Made by a program: the position numbers and the translations under genes. From Nitrososphaera sp. AFS (lineage in GTDB: Archaea; Thermoproteota; Nitrososphaeria; Nitrososphaerales; Nitrososphaeraceae): DNA of 54,421 nt. Positions 44,441 through 53,462 of this stretch are shown piece by piece (within the stretch, counting starts at the first letter, position 1; each line of letters starts with the position of its first letter). The notes beneath the pieces are model-generated. The model ran no database searches. It saw nothing but the letters and a program-made list of their open reading frames with translations, and was not told where the DNA came from. The stretch lies in the NCBI RefSeq assembly GCF_009898475.1, contig NZ_QURE01000002.1, forward strand, positions 1 through 54,421, given 5' to 3'.

Positions 44441-46270
44441 CTATGGAAAGTTGACTAATTTATCATGGTGTGGTTTTATGGAGGCATTATTTGCATCTAG
44501 GCCCCTCCATATCACATCATATCCTAATTCAGAGAGCAGATCAATATGATAGAATATTGGTATCCTGAGTTTATCAATGACCAAATTAGCTTCATTTAAA
44601 GTGTTAACTTTGAGTAAAGAGGCCTGCAAATCCACGATTTTATCTTTCCGTATCAAATAAGGCCCAACTATCAAATAATTACGCAAGCCGTCTTTGCTAC
44701 TGTCCGTGCTGTTTAGATTTCCTGGTTTCCTTCTTTGAAGAGCTAGATGCACGGTTTCAATCGGGACATTATATCGGGCGGCCAAATCCGAGAGCGATAT
44801 AACACCATTCGATCTTAAATCAGCTTTGTCATCTTCTGTATCAATGATTCGATCAAACTCCGATACAATTTCTTTAGAAAAAGTGTCTGCTAGTCTAACA
44901 AACGACTCTCTATCTAAAAGTTTCAGGTAAGATAGAATCTGTTTTAATGGTACCTCTCCTCTTTCATAATGGATTAGATGATCGTTTCGAATTAATGATC
45001 TTAGCCTCCGCAACTCTGGCTCCGCATCTTTATACGCTGAGCCTGTAAGATATTCTTTATTAATGGCAATAAATATATCGCAGGAGATACAATTTTCATT
45101 TTCTTGGCCAGAGATTATGCTTATTAGCTTCTCTATTTTCCGTTTTAGATAGTCGATCGTCCAAAAGCCAACTATTTCCAGGTAAACTCGTTGACCGTGC
45201 CGTTCAAACAGAAAGTCTGGGATGAACACCTTTCCACTTTCTAATATGATAGGATCTGGTTCCCTGGCCATCGTCCAGCCGGATTGACATTGTTCAAATT
45301 TAGTCGCAAATCTTTGCTCGAAGTTGCTGTCAAATACTGAACCAGGACCAGCTATGTTAAGGGCTGAACAATAATATGGCACGGACATTAAAGGAGCCGC
45401 GTTTTTATCAAGCCGGAAATCGTATATTTTCTTTCCTAGGGTCAATGACTTTCTAACAATCCATGCTTGTATAGACCAATCGTCTGACTTCACTATGCTA
45501 GGCACTAATTTCGCTAAAGCTGTTCCATAAATCTCTGTCATCCTAATAATGCTCAGAGGGCCTTCAACAGAGCAGACAATTTTGTCGTACTGAGAGTTAG
45601 TATAACCTTGAGACTTTTGGCTCCTAATACTATACATTAAACCCTGTCTTTTGACATCACGTAACACTCGTTTCCAATGCGTACCGCCACGAAGCGAAAA
45701 CTCTAGATTAGTACAACTAAATAAAAGCGTCTGAACTACAGCTAGATTATACCATGCAATTAAGTCAGTAGCTTCTAGGCGAAAGAATGACTGCAGCTCT
45801 AAATTTTCATCCAGATCATTCCAAACTAGCTCATCCAATAGATCACGATCCATCCCCAAGCGTGAGGCCACAGTTTGTAAAATCTCATCTCTCTTGTCGA
45901 TGCTAAGTGCTAACTGATGCTTGGCTGATTCTTCGTATAATTTTTTTCTTATTAATTTGGAGCTAACGTTAGGAATATCCCGCGCTAGGTTTAGTTTATT
46001 TGCATTCTGTTCAAGACTACTTGCAAAGATACACCTTTTGTCGAGTAGGTTACAAATTCCTCTAACTAACCTAGCGTCACCACAATTAGCTTCAATCATT
46101 CTTATCCTATCAATCAGCAACCCCTTTTTTTCCCGCTTTTGTGCTGCCTGTTCATACTCCCTAATGAGACTGGAGAATAACGATAGATCTTCATCTGAAG
46201 AACAAAATATAGGGACCAGATTGTTCCCCTTATTAAAAATTTTGACTCTTAGGTACTGATGGGGTATCAT
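44441..46270 (-). CDS. bax1: Bax1-like DUF790 nuclease
   Basis: 609 residues of the archaeal DUF790 family, whose founding members (Bax1) bind the XPB helicase and cut DNA near bubbles. The C-terminal half has the PD-(D/E)xK-type site: VFIPDFLFERHGQRVYLEIV (the two acidic residues and the E), then GFWTIDYLKRKIEKL with the Lys. The N-terminal half is a helical DNA-binding region. The XPB gene that usually lies next to bax1 is not here. ATG start. Isolated between tRNA-Pro and a hypothetical gene. Confidence 0.82.
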   Translation of the reverse strand: MIPHQYLRVKIFNKGNNLVPIFCSSDEDLSLFSSLIREYEQAAQKREKKGLLIDRIRMIEANCGDARLVRGICNLLDKRCIFASSLEQNANKLNLARDIPNVSSKLIRKKLYEESAKHQLALSIDKRDEILQTVASRLGMDRDLLDELVWNDLDENLELQSFFRLEATDLIAWYNLAVVQTLLFSCTNLEFSLRGGTHWKRVLRDVKRQGLMYSIRSQKSQGYTNSQYDKIVCSVEGPLSIIRMTEIYGTALAKLVPSIVKSDDWSIQAWIVRKSLTLGKKIYDFRLDKNAAPLMSVPYYCSALNIAGPGSVFDSNFEQRFATKFEQCQSGWTMAREPDPIILESGKVFIPDFLFERHGQRVYLEIVGFWTIDYLKRKIEKLISIISGQENENCISCDIFIAINKEYLTGSAYKDAEPELRRLRSLIRNDHLIHYERGEVPLKQILSYLKLLDRESFVRLADTFSKEIVSEFDRIIDTEDDKADLRSNGVISLSDLAARYNVPIETVHLALQRRKPGNLNSTDSSKDGLRNYLIVGPYLIRKDKIVDLQASLLKVNTLNEANLVIDKLRIPIFYHIDLLSELGYDVIWRGLDANNASIKPHHDKLVNFP

Positions 46271-46344
46271 TTTGCTTTAGCCTATTCTAACTCTGCAGAA
46301 CGACGTTAATAGGTATCTGTCGAAATGGGTATTTGTACTAGGCC

Positions 46345-46943
46345 ATGCCAATAACGGCATTACTATGTGCAGGAGCCAAAAGCCCAGGTAAGTTAACTGA
46401 AGTAGCGTCAAAAAACCTACGAGCTATGAGCTGAATGCTGCCATTATAGAAGCAAAAATCACACACAGCTTACTTGAGGTTCTTGATTTGATACTTGTGA
46501 ATGAACCCCGCGAATGCCAAGCGATTCATGAAAAGATGACCCTAATTCAAATAACAATACTTAAAAATAGCGCTTTCACTTTATTGGCATGCTGGGTAGA
46601 GAGGTCAGGTTCAATATCAATCGATAACAGACTGGTCCAGTTTTTGGAGGACGCTAAAGATTGGGAGAAAAAGGCAACCAATATACCAGGAGTTTTCTTA
46701 TTGAAATTGCCCTCTTTTAAGCGAAGATCTGCAGCGCTAGCAATAGAGGTAAATCCGCTTGGAGCGTCAGGAGCAGTCACTAAAAAAAGAGGCATTGTTG
46801 TGAGATCCTCAAAGGAGCTGGAGGAAATCAATAGATTGCTATCGCATCCGAAAATGGCTGAACTCGCTAAGCTCGTAGATCAGGTAAATCCAGAAAAGGC
46901 TGCCACAGAAACAAATTCTGAAAGTACAGTTTTTGAAATCTAG
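46345..46943 (+). CDS. Conserved-type hypothetical protein, apparent frameshift
   Basis: The frame from about 46488 to 46943 is open, but it has no good start. An ATG at 46345, about 33 nt after a TATA-like GTTAATAGG, opens a protein-like frame (MPITALLCAGAKSPGKLTEV) that meets the downstream frame at a run of six A (46410-46415). One extra A joins them to give about 199 residues, with EVASKKPTSYELNAAIIEAK at the junction. The C-terminal part LPSFKRRSAALAIEVNPLGA is a conserved-looking domain, but I cannot name a family. Polar C-terminal tail, no membrane segment. Confidence 0.5.
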
Positions 46944-47210
46944 TTCCAACATTCATTCATCCGAACAAGTAAAGGAACTTGCAATCGTCAACGATTAGGA
47001 ATCTATTCAAATGTCAGAATTTGCTTTAGGAACTTCACAATGCTAAGTTTGGCGGTACCTTTCAGGTAAAGCGTAGACTGCATTCATTTTTCAGATTCAT
47101 AGTCTTAATTGTTTTAGGGTTTTGTCGTAGGCCGATCCGACTTATTGTGTTGTAAACCTGCTATTGACTTATCTATTGATATATGGGATAACAAGCTGAA
47201 ACCTTGCCTG

Positions 47211-47285
47211 GGGCCCGTAGCGTAGTCAGGATATCGCGGCGGTCTTCGGAACCGCAGATCGAGGGATCGAAGCCCTCCGGGCCCG
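47211..47285 (+). tRNA. tRNA-Arg (UCG)
   Basis: Acceptor GGGCCCG pairs with CGGGCCC, discriminator G. D arm GCG-loop-CGC. The anticodon stem GCGGT/ACCGC encloses loop CTTCGGA, anticodon TCG. T arm GAGGG-ATCGAAG-CCCTC. No intron, CCA not encoded. A TATA-like ATTGATATATGG lies about 25-30 nt upstream. Confidence 0.92.
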
Positions 47286-47447
47286 GCTAACTTTCGGAGT
47301 GCACAAGAGCGTGATGGTTGTGCGCGAGAGTGAATTAGTTATCTTATCCTAAATTAGGCTTGTAGCAATCAAAGTCAATGTCTAGACTGTATCAAAATGA
47401 GCCATAACCATTTATCTGAGTAAAATAGAATATTGTCTGTTTCGCAT

Positions 47448-48635
47448 ATGAAAGTGTCCGAACGAACATCTGGGGTAGAATATGTCATACGGGATATAAT
47501 TTCATATGCACGAAAATATGAGGATACAGGAAAACCAATAACGTATCTGAATATTGGAGATCCCGTAAGATATGGTTTCAATACACCTCCTCATATCAAG
47601 CAAGCCCTAATAGCTGCAGTAACCAATGACCAGAATTATTATGCTGAATCGGAAGGAGCTCCAGAATTAAGAGAAGCGATCGTAGAAAAAGAATCGCAGA
47701 AGGGATTTAGTCTTTGTGAAGGTGACGTGTTGGTAACTAATGGTGTCTCAGAGGGTCTAGACATGATCCTGGCTTCGATTGTGGATCCAGGGACAGAAGT
47801 ACTCATGCCTGGGCCTCATTATCCGCCATATGCCTCTTATACCAAGTTCTATGGCGGTAGACCCATAGAATTCAAATTATACCCAGATGGCCGTCCTGAT
47901 GTGGAGGATGTTGCATCAAAGATCAATTCTAAATCACGCGCAATTTGCATTATTAGTCCAAATAACCCGACTGGTGAGGTTTTTGACCGTAAAGGTCTTC
48001 AACAAATTGTAGATTTAGCTTCAGAACATAACCTTTACGTGATTTGTGATGAAATATATGACAACATTATCTTTGACGAGCAATTTACTGGAATCGGGAG
48101 AGTGGCCAGGGACGCACCAGTGATTCTGCTAAATGGTTTTTCTAAGGCATACCTTATGACGGGTTGGCGCTGTGGTTATCTTTGTCTGAATGCCCGATCT
48201 AGGAAGCTAGATTCTCTTCGAGAAAATGTAGCCAAGCTTGCACGAGTCCGTATCTCCTCAAATCTACCGGTTCAACTAGCCGCTGCACAAGCATTGCGTG
48301 GACCACAAGACCATATACAAGATATGGTTCACAAGCTACGAAAACGAAGGGACTACGTTGTGAAGCGATTGAATGCTATAGATGGGGTTTTTTGTAATTT
48401 GCCAAGAGGTGCATTCTATGTTTTTCCTAAAGTTGACCTACACGGCCGGTGGAGGGATGACAACGAATTTGTGCTTAATTACTTTCATTCTACTGGGGTC
48501 TTAACAGTTCCTGGCTCAGGATTTGGAAAGAAGTTTGGTGCAGGCCATTTTAGAATCGTATATCTGCCACAAATTTCAATCCTCGAAGAGGCCATGAACA
48601 AGTTAGAAACGTTTATGTCTAAATCATGCAAATAA
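47448..48635 (+). CDS. Class I/II aminotransferase (alanine/aspartate type)
   Basis: PLP aminotransferase of fold I. INIGDP-like YLNIGDPVRYGF near the N-terminus, YAESEGAPELREAIV, SPNNPTGEVFD, ICDEIYDNIIF and the PLP-Lys block NGFSKAYLMTGWRCGY are clear. About 395 residues. The TTG at 47433 is in frame; I use the ATG at 47448 (MKVSERTSGVEY). Members of this group transaminate alanine, aspartate or similar. It stands alone 160 nt after tRNA-Arg, with htpX downstream on the same strand. Confidence 0.9.
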   Translation: MKVSERTSGVEYVIRDIISYARKYEDTGKPITYLNIGDPVRYGFNTPPHIKQALIAAVTNDQNYYAESEGAPELREAIVEKESQKGFSLCEGDVLVTNGVSEGLDMILASIVDPGTEVLMPGPHYPPYASYTKFYGGRPIEFKLYPDGRPDVEDVASKINSKSRAICIISPNNPTGEVFDRKGLQQIVDLASEHNLYVICDEIYDNIIFDEQFTGIGRVARDAPVILLNGFSKAYLMTGWRCGYLCLNARSRKLDSLRENVAKLARVRISSNLPVQLAAAQALRGPQDHIQDMVHKLRKRRDYVVKRLNAIDGVFCNLPRGAFYVFPKVDLHGRWRDDNEFVLNYFHSTGVLTVPGSGFGKKFGAGHFRIVYLPQISILEEAMNKLETFMSKSCK

Positions 48636-48671
48636 TTAAAAGCGGCTAGAGCGTATTAATGTATAGCACAA

Positions 48672-49586
48672 TTGTCGTCGCTTAAACCTGCATGGCAGAA
48701 GAGGGACACAGGTCTAACCGTTAGAATGATCTTTAGCTTTGCTATCCTTACTGTCTTGTACTTAGTTTTTCTGAGCGTACTATCCTACTTAGGGATAGGT
48801 TATATTCCGATCATACTGATTGCATCGGCTATGATTTTGGCCCAGTGGTACTTCTCAGACAAGATTGTTTTGTGGAGCGCTAAGGCCAAAATCGTTTCAA
48901 GGGAAGAAGAGAAGGATTTGCACGAAATGATCGAAAGAATTGTGGCGAGAAATAATCTTCCAAAGCCGAAGATAGCAATTGTAAATACAGCCATGCCAAA
49001 TGCCTTTGCAACGGGTAGGGGGCAGAAAAGCTCGGTGGTTGCAGTTACGAGAGGCTTGATAGATATTTTGGACGAAGAAGAGCTGGAAGGAGTTATTGCT
49101 CATGAGCTAACACATATCAAAAACCGTGATGCACTTGTGCTTACGCTTGCAAGTCTGTTTTCAACGGTGGCCTGGTATCTTATGCAATTTGGATTTTATG
49201 GAGGCCTTTATGGAGGAGGCTATGGATACAGCGGTAGGGACAGAAACGGTGGCGGTGCAATGCTTATCATATTGCTGGTAGCTATGCTTACCTGGATAGT
49301 CAGCTTTTTGATTATAAGGGCGATATCCAGATACAGAGAGTTTGCTGCGGATCGAGGCTCAGCCCAGATGACTGGCAGGCCGGTAAAGTTGGCCAATGCT
49401 CTCTTAAAAATCAGTGGGAATATGAAGCGCATTCCAAATAAGGATTTAAGAGAAGTAGAAGGTTTGAATGCGTTTTTTATTGTGCCTGCGCTATCAGGAA
49501 GCACAATTGGAAACCTCTTTTCTACACATCCCCCAGTGGAAAAGAGAGTTCAGAAACTCATGGAGATGGAGGCTTCCATGAGTTGA
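48672..49586 (+). CDS. htpX: HtpX-like M48 membrane zinc protease
   Basis: Membrane protease for quality control of membrane proteins. Two N-terminal membrane helices (about residues 17-40 and 43-60), the zinc site HELTH at 144-148, two more hydrophobic segments (about 158-175 and 195-215) and the third ligand Glu in SRYREFAADRGSAQMTG. 304 residues. TTG start at 48672. Its TGA stop overlaps the TTG start of the next gene, which indicates coupling with pspAB. Confidence 0.94.
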   Translation: MSSLKPAWQKRDTGLTVRMIFSFAILTVLYLVFLSVLSYLGIGYIPIILIASAMILAQWYFSDKIVLWSAKAKIVSREEEKDLHEMIERIVARNNLPKPKIAIVNTAMPNAFATGRGQKSSVVAVTRGLIDILDEEELEGVIAHELTHIKNRDALVLTLASLFSTVAWYLMQFGFYGGLYGGGYGYSGRDRNGGGAMLIILLVAMLTWIVSFLIIRAISRYREFAADRGSAQMTGRPVKLANALLKISGNMKRIPNKDLREVEGLNAFFIVPALSGSTIGNLFSTHPPVEKRVQKLMEMEASMS

Positions 49587-50161
49587 ATTTTTTTAATAGG
49601 TTTAGAAGGAGCCCATTGTTAAAGTCGGCCTCAGATACCATTTTTGCTTTATCTTCCGCATATATCACGCTAGAAACTAAACTGGGTCTAAAAAGCACCG
49701 GCAGGTCAGCAATTAGCCTTAAGGCCGTTGACGGTATGTACTTTTTGACGATGAAGGAGGATATTCGAAATTTTTTGAACGCCAGTAGAACAGATTTCGA
49801 CCTCACTTATCGCATACTAACAGACACATATGGATATCTTTGGATAATTATTGAAGGCAAAAACATGGAGGATATTCTCGCCGGTATGACAGCAGTAGGA
49901 GACATTATTTATGAACGTGGGTTCGCAGACAATCTGCTTGCTACAGTCTTTCAATTTATTAGTGGCACATTAGACGCTACTCCCGGTTCCCAATATTTGA
50001 TCTATAATTATAAGCGGAATAATTTTTACCCCTTCGTACCATTGGGCCAAAAGAATCGGGACACTGAACAAGAGATGAAAATCTTATCGGCCGTGGACCA
50101 AGAGCTGCGTTTCGAGAAGGACATGAGCAATTGGTACCCACTTTGGGACGTGCCACTTTAA
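49583..50161 (+). CDS. pspAB: PspA-associated protein PspAB
   Basis: 192 residues of the small soluble family found next to HtpX in archaea and linked to membrane-stress (phage-shock-type) response. FALSSAYITLETKLGLKSTG and the C-terminal ELRFEKDMSNWYPLWDVPL are typical. Role known only by association: HtpX, PspA and their partners. TTG start overlaps the htpX stop (AGTTGA), so translation is likely coupled. It overlaps the end of the convergent pspAA gene by 4 nt. Confidence 0.8.
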   Translation: MNFFNRFRRSPLLKSASDTIFALSSAYITLETKLGLKSTGRSAISLKAVDGMYFLTMKEDIRNFLNASRTDFDLTYRILTDTYGYLWIIIEGKNMEDILAGMTAVGDIIYERGFADNLLATVFQFISGTLDATPGSQYLIYNYKRNNFYPFVPLGQKNRDTEQEMKILSAVDQELRFEKDMSNWYPLWDVPL

Positions 50162-50739
50162 GTTACGGGTATTACGCCTTCCCCTTTGAAGAGCCTTTTG
50201 GCTTCATCGATAGAAAGATCGACACTTGGCAAAATAATATCAGATCTAACTATTTCCTTGCTATTATGAGGCTTTCCAAATTTCTTTACTATGTCAGTTA
50301 GTTGAGCCAAGCTTTTCCTGAATTCATCATCGTTAGGTCTCTCATTGCTTACTATTCTAACCATATCACAATCTACCTTACTAAGTTTAGCTAATACCCT
50401 ACTACTAACCGTGAATTGACCATGTCCCATAATTCTAACGATCCTATTGCGTTCGAAGCTAGTCTTTCTCACTGGTCGCGCAATAATTTGGCTCTTTCCA
50501 GATGATCTGCTCACTCCTTTTATGTTAATTCCTACTTTGGTGCGTGTACTACTAGCGAATCGAGGCTTAAGTTGGACTTTTTTTCGGGACAAAAATTTTT
50601 TGTTATTTTTGAGAACTTTGAGTCCAGCACGTTTAATGCTGCGCCTATTTACTGCTCCACCATCCATTGCTCTTTTTGCACGGTCTTGAATCTTTGAGGC
50701 TAATTTTGAAAGCCGTGTTCTACGCTTAGCAACCTTCAT
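50158..50739 (-). CDS. pspAA: PspAA-domain protein with long basic N-terminal extension
   Basis: 193 residues. The C-terminal half (about 99-193), with VRIMGHGQFTVSSRVLAKL, FRKSLAQLTDIVKKFGKP, SDIILPSVDLSIDEAKRLF and the final GEGVIP, matches PspAA, normally about 92 residues and PspA-associated. The first 98 residues are very rich in Lys and Arg with little hydrophobic content and look disordered. The ATG at 50739 follows in the same open frame. PspAA here faces htpX-pspAB tail to tail. A PspA gene is not in the window. Confidence 0.75.
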   Translation of the reverse strand: MKVAKRRTRLSKLASKIQDRAKRAMDGGAVNRRSIKRAGLKVLKNNKKFLSRKKVQLKPRFASSTRTKVGINIKGVSRSSGKSQIIARPVRKTSFERNRIVRIMGHGQFTVSSRVLAKLSKVDCDMVRIVSNERPNDDEFRKSLAQLTDIVKKFGKPHNSKEIVRSDIILPSVDLSIDEAKRLFKGEGVIPVT

Positions 50740-50849
50740 GATTGCCTTTTGTCACTCCTTAATACAATATCCATATATCTCTTTATGCATCTTCTGAGCC
50801 ATTAACTTTACTAGGATTCAGTCCATTTCGGACTCAATTCTTCCAAAAT

Positions 50850-51026
50850 TTAGACTAAAATGATGGTAGTTATAATAAAGTATGATAACAAAAAGACAAC
50901 AATTATTACGCCATTATTATTATTATTATTTTTGTTATGAAACGTAACGGAACTAATGTCCTCCTTAGGCTTGATTGCTACAATCCTCTTGGGGACAGAC
51001 AATACTCCATTTCGAGTAGGCTGCAA
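50850..51026 (-). CDS. Possible small tail-anchored protein with Asn-rich linker
   Basis: A 58-codon frame starting at TTG 51026. A basic N-terminal 30 residues are followed by NKNNNNNNG (from an ATT/AAT triplet repeat) and a C-terminal membrane helix of about 20 residues (VIIVVFLLSYFIITTIILV). This is the layout of Sec61-beta/SecG-type tail anchors, but the sequence does not match the ones I know. The triplet repeat could fake a coding signal. Start uncertain. Confidence 0.4.
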   Translation of the reverse strand: MQPTRNGVLSVPKRIVAIKPKEDISSVTFHNKNNNNNNGVIIVVFLLSYFIITTIILV

Positions 51027-51084
51027 CACTATGTATATGTATGCTACATTTAGTCATATTCTTTTTGAGGTGGCAGGTTAGTTG

Positions 51085-51381
51085 TTATCTGTAATCGAAC
51101 CTACGTCTCTCATGCTCGTCAGGCGGACCATAGTCCTCTTTCTTTCTGAAATAACCCCAATAAAGTAAAAATCCCCCTACAATCAGCATACCAATCACAA
51201 ACTTCTCGTTGGTTATTTGTGAGTTTGTATAGTTATCAAGGTAAAAACCAAATGAGAGGTTGCTTGTGACTAGGTATAGGTTTCTCAATGCGATGATAAC
51301 TGCCATCACGATAAAAAGGATACCCATTGCTGACATCCAATTTTTTCCACGTCTACTTCGTTCCTCTCCTCTAAATCTCAT
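51085..51381 (-). CDS. Two-helix membrane protein, unknown
   Basis: 98 residues: basic N-terminus (MRFRGEERSRRGKNW), membrane helix one (GILFIVMAVIIALRNLYLV), a polar loop, membrane helix two (FVIGMLIVGGFLLYWGY) and a charged C-terminus (KKEDYGPPDEHERRRFDYR). Both termini should be in the cytoplasm. It follows npdG by 4 nt on the same strand and is probably co-transcribed. No family recognised. Confidence 0.7.
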   Translation of the reverse strand: MRFRGEERSRRGKNWMSAMGILFIVMAVIIALRNLYLVTSNLSFGFYLDNYTNSQITNEKFVIGMLIVGGFLLYWGYFRKKEDYGPPDEHERRRFDYR

Positions 51382-51385
51382 GTAT

Positions 51386-52060
51386 TTAGACTATTCTTAT
51401 GCCGGGATTCTTAATCTTGTTCCTGTGCGCCGAATTCAATAACATAGGAGTTAGTATTTCTGCCTGATAAGCGATTGACAGCGGACCTAGATATATATAG
51501 CGTAACCCAGAAATTTCCGAAATAAGATTGTTAACAGTTGCTAACGCATCTTTGTCATTTCCGCATACAAAAGTGTCTGAATCTAGACCCTCATGAATGC
51601 TTTTCAAGCGGGCTTCGGAAATTGTATGAAACGACGCTACGATTTTAAATTTGTCTCCTAAATGTGCTGCTACGGCCTCTGCAGCAGATCTTTTCGAGTC
51701 CTCCATAGGAGTGTAGACAAACCCGCTCTCGGTCTTTTTCATAGGAACAATGGGAGATATCACTATACAGTCGTCCCTTAGATGTTTTGAAATCTGTTCA
51801 CATGTATCTTTGATATGTTCGTAATGGATGGATAGCAAGAGAACGTCAGACTTTCTTGCTATTGATAAATTCTCATCCCCAATAATGTTACCGCTCATTT
51901 TATCTCCGTAATAATTTCTAGCAGTCCTAAAGTAATTGTTTGCAGCATCTTTTGCCTTCTGCACGTCTCTAGACCCAACTAAAATGTCATGTTTAGGCGA
52001 CCATCTTAAAGCAAACCCTTCGCCCATGCCTCCAGTTCCCCCTATCAGTCCTACTTTCAT
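51386..52060 (-). CDS. npdG: F420H2:NADP+ oxidoreductase
   Basis: Transfers hydride between coenzyme F420 and NADP. The N-terminal Rossmann motif VGLIGGTGGMGEGFALRW (residues 3-20) and GSRDVQKAKDAA are typical, as are VLLLSIHYEH and the VYTPMEDSKRSAAEAVAA block. 224 residues. ATG start. F420 use is expected in thaumarchaea. Transcribed with the two-helix membrane protein downstream. Confidence 0.93.
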   Translation of the reverse strand: MKVGLIGGTGGMGEGFALRWSPKHDILVGSRDVQKAKDAANNYFRTARNYYGDKMSGNIIGDENLSIARKSDVLLLSIHYEHIKDTCEQISKHLRDDCIVISPIVPMKKTESGFVYTPMEDSKRSAAEAVAAHLGDKFKIVASFHTISEARLKSIHEGLDSDTFVCGNDKDALATVNNLISEISGLRYIYLGPLSIAYQAEILTPMLLNSAHRNKIKNPGIRIV

Positions 52061-52177
52061 TGAAGAAGGTTCACAAGGATTTGTTTATTAAAGTTATTAA
52101 GACTATCTGGTCTTTCCCAGAATACAGAAATCTCAGCTGATGCCAGCGAAAATTAATATTACATTTCAACTCGACTC

Positions 52178-52813
52178 TTGACATCTTACTTGCCGCTGCT
52201 AATTTTTATGCGACACGGACAGGCGGACAATAATGTTAACAGAGTCTTAGTGGGACGGCATGTAGAATCGCATCTGACCGCATTCGGAATACAACAAGTA
52301 GAGGATACGGCAAAGCACCTACAACATATCCCAATTGATAAAATTTATGTTAGTCCAGTTATTCGAACCGTAGAAACGGCTAACATTGTGAGTGAAATAT
52401 TAGGTATTCCTTATGTAATAGACGAAAGGTTGTACGAAATCGAGATCGGAAAACTCGTAGGAATGAACTACGACGACGTCATAAATCAGTATGGAAATTT
52501 ATTCCTTAAATTTTATGGAGAAACTGAGACAACTCTCTCAAAGCATGGGGTAGAAAGCTTTTCGGCTGTAAAGCGGAGAATAAAGGCTTTAATGGATGAG
52601 GTGGCTGAGAGGGATCACGATAAAAATGTTCTTTTGATAAGTCATCTTGATCCAATCAAGGCCGCTATCTCTATCTTGGTTGACCTTAGTCCAAAAACTT
52701 TGTATCATTGGCACGTAAGGAATGCTGCACTTACAATACTAAAACATGAAAGCAAGATATTCTCACTTTCCGGAGTTAACATTATGAGTATGCATAGATA
52801 CTTGACTGAATAA
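52178..52813 (+). CDS. Histidine phosphatase (phosphoglycerate-mutase superfamily)
   Basis: 211 residues. The phosphohistidine motif is LIFMRHGQADNN (residues 8-19), with the second block SPVIRTVETANIV, the YEIEIGKLVG acidic region and the ISHLDPIKA His. This superfamily includes phosphatases and cofactor-dependent mutases; the substrate cannot be set. TTG start at 52178. Single gene, divergent from npdG. Confidence 0.87.
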   Translation: MTSYLPLLIFMRHGQADNNVNRVLVGRHVESHLTAFGIQQVEDTAKHLQHIPIDKIYVSPVIRTVETANIVSEILGIPYVIDERLYEIEIGKLVGMNYDDVINQYGNLFLKFYGETETTLSKHGVESFSAVKRRIKALMDEVAERDHDKNVLLISHLDPIKAAISILVDLSPKTLYHWHVRNAALTILKHESKIFSLSGVNIMSMHRYLTE

Positions 52814-52966
52814 AAGATAAAGATGATTAGTTAGTTATGGTCACTTTTAGCCACTCCTCGATTTGCATAGCCAACCTGGCTATACATAGCATGGTTATAT
52901 AGCACCAGGTCTTGCAAATATTTTATCCCTTAGAAGTTAGGTATACTCGAACTCTGAATTGTCATT

Positions 52967-52984
52967 CGATCTGCTTGCAGATCG
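52967..52984. repeat. Perfect 8-bp inverted repeat
   Basis: CGATCTGCTTGCAGATCG: two 8-bp arms around TT, about 150 nt after the phosphatase stop. Possible operator or hairpin; no T-run follows. Confidence 0.45.
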
Positions 52985-53420
52985 TGAAATATTCGTAGGG
53001 CGAACAATGTGGCTTTCAAACAAATATGGCTCTTGGTGCTGTTATAGGACGACCTATGTCACGTCGTAATCATAATTTAGCCAGACTTTGTCAATATGTA
53101 TGTCTCGTTAGTATGCTGAGGGCCTCTAGGCTCTTGAAGTTAAGTTAGGTAATGCTGCTGTACTCTACCCTTGTGAAAGATGTGTAGCGATTATGGAGAA
53201 CACTGTCGCTTTAGAAATACTACTAAAGCTCAAACCAAATTAGGATGCTCTAGAGATGTACAATTTAATCTTATAATATGCTAATTTAACCTTCAATATA
53301 TTAATACGAACCCGATGCGAACCGTATGCCGATGGCATGACAAAAGTTAGATAACAATATGGATCCGATCCAATATCCAGTGTGTTTTATGGCTAGAATA
53401 GATACCCAATATCAAAAACC

Positions 53421-53433
53421 TTAAATTATATAC
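53421..53433 (+). promoter_or_regulatory. TATA element of the terminal oxidase operon
   Basis: TTAAATTATATAC lies about 36 nt before the GTG and 42 nt before the ATG of the first oxidase gene, giving a short leader. Confidence 0.5.
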
Positions 53434-53462
53434 TGAAACCTAAATGAACAAACAGGGATAGT

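Larger units (their letters stand above)
52814..53462. other. Long intergenic stretch with several short inverted repeats
   Basis: 649 nt without a convincing gene. Perfect hairpin candidates: TAGCCA/TGGCTA (52868-52882), CGATCTGC/GCAGATCG (52967-52984), and ATGCC/GGCAT near 53324-53336. A TATA-like TTAAATTATATAC (53421-53433) is about 30-40 nt before the oxidase gene. Short open frames up to 40 codons look random. It may hold a transcribed RNA, but nothing specific is recognised. Confidence 0.4.
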
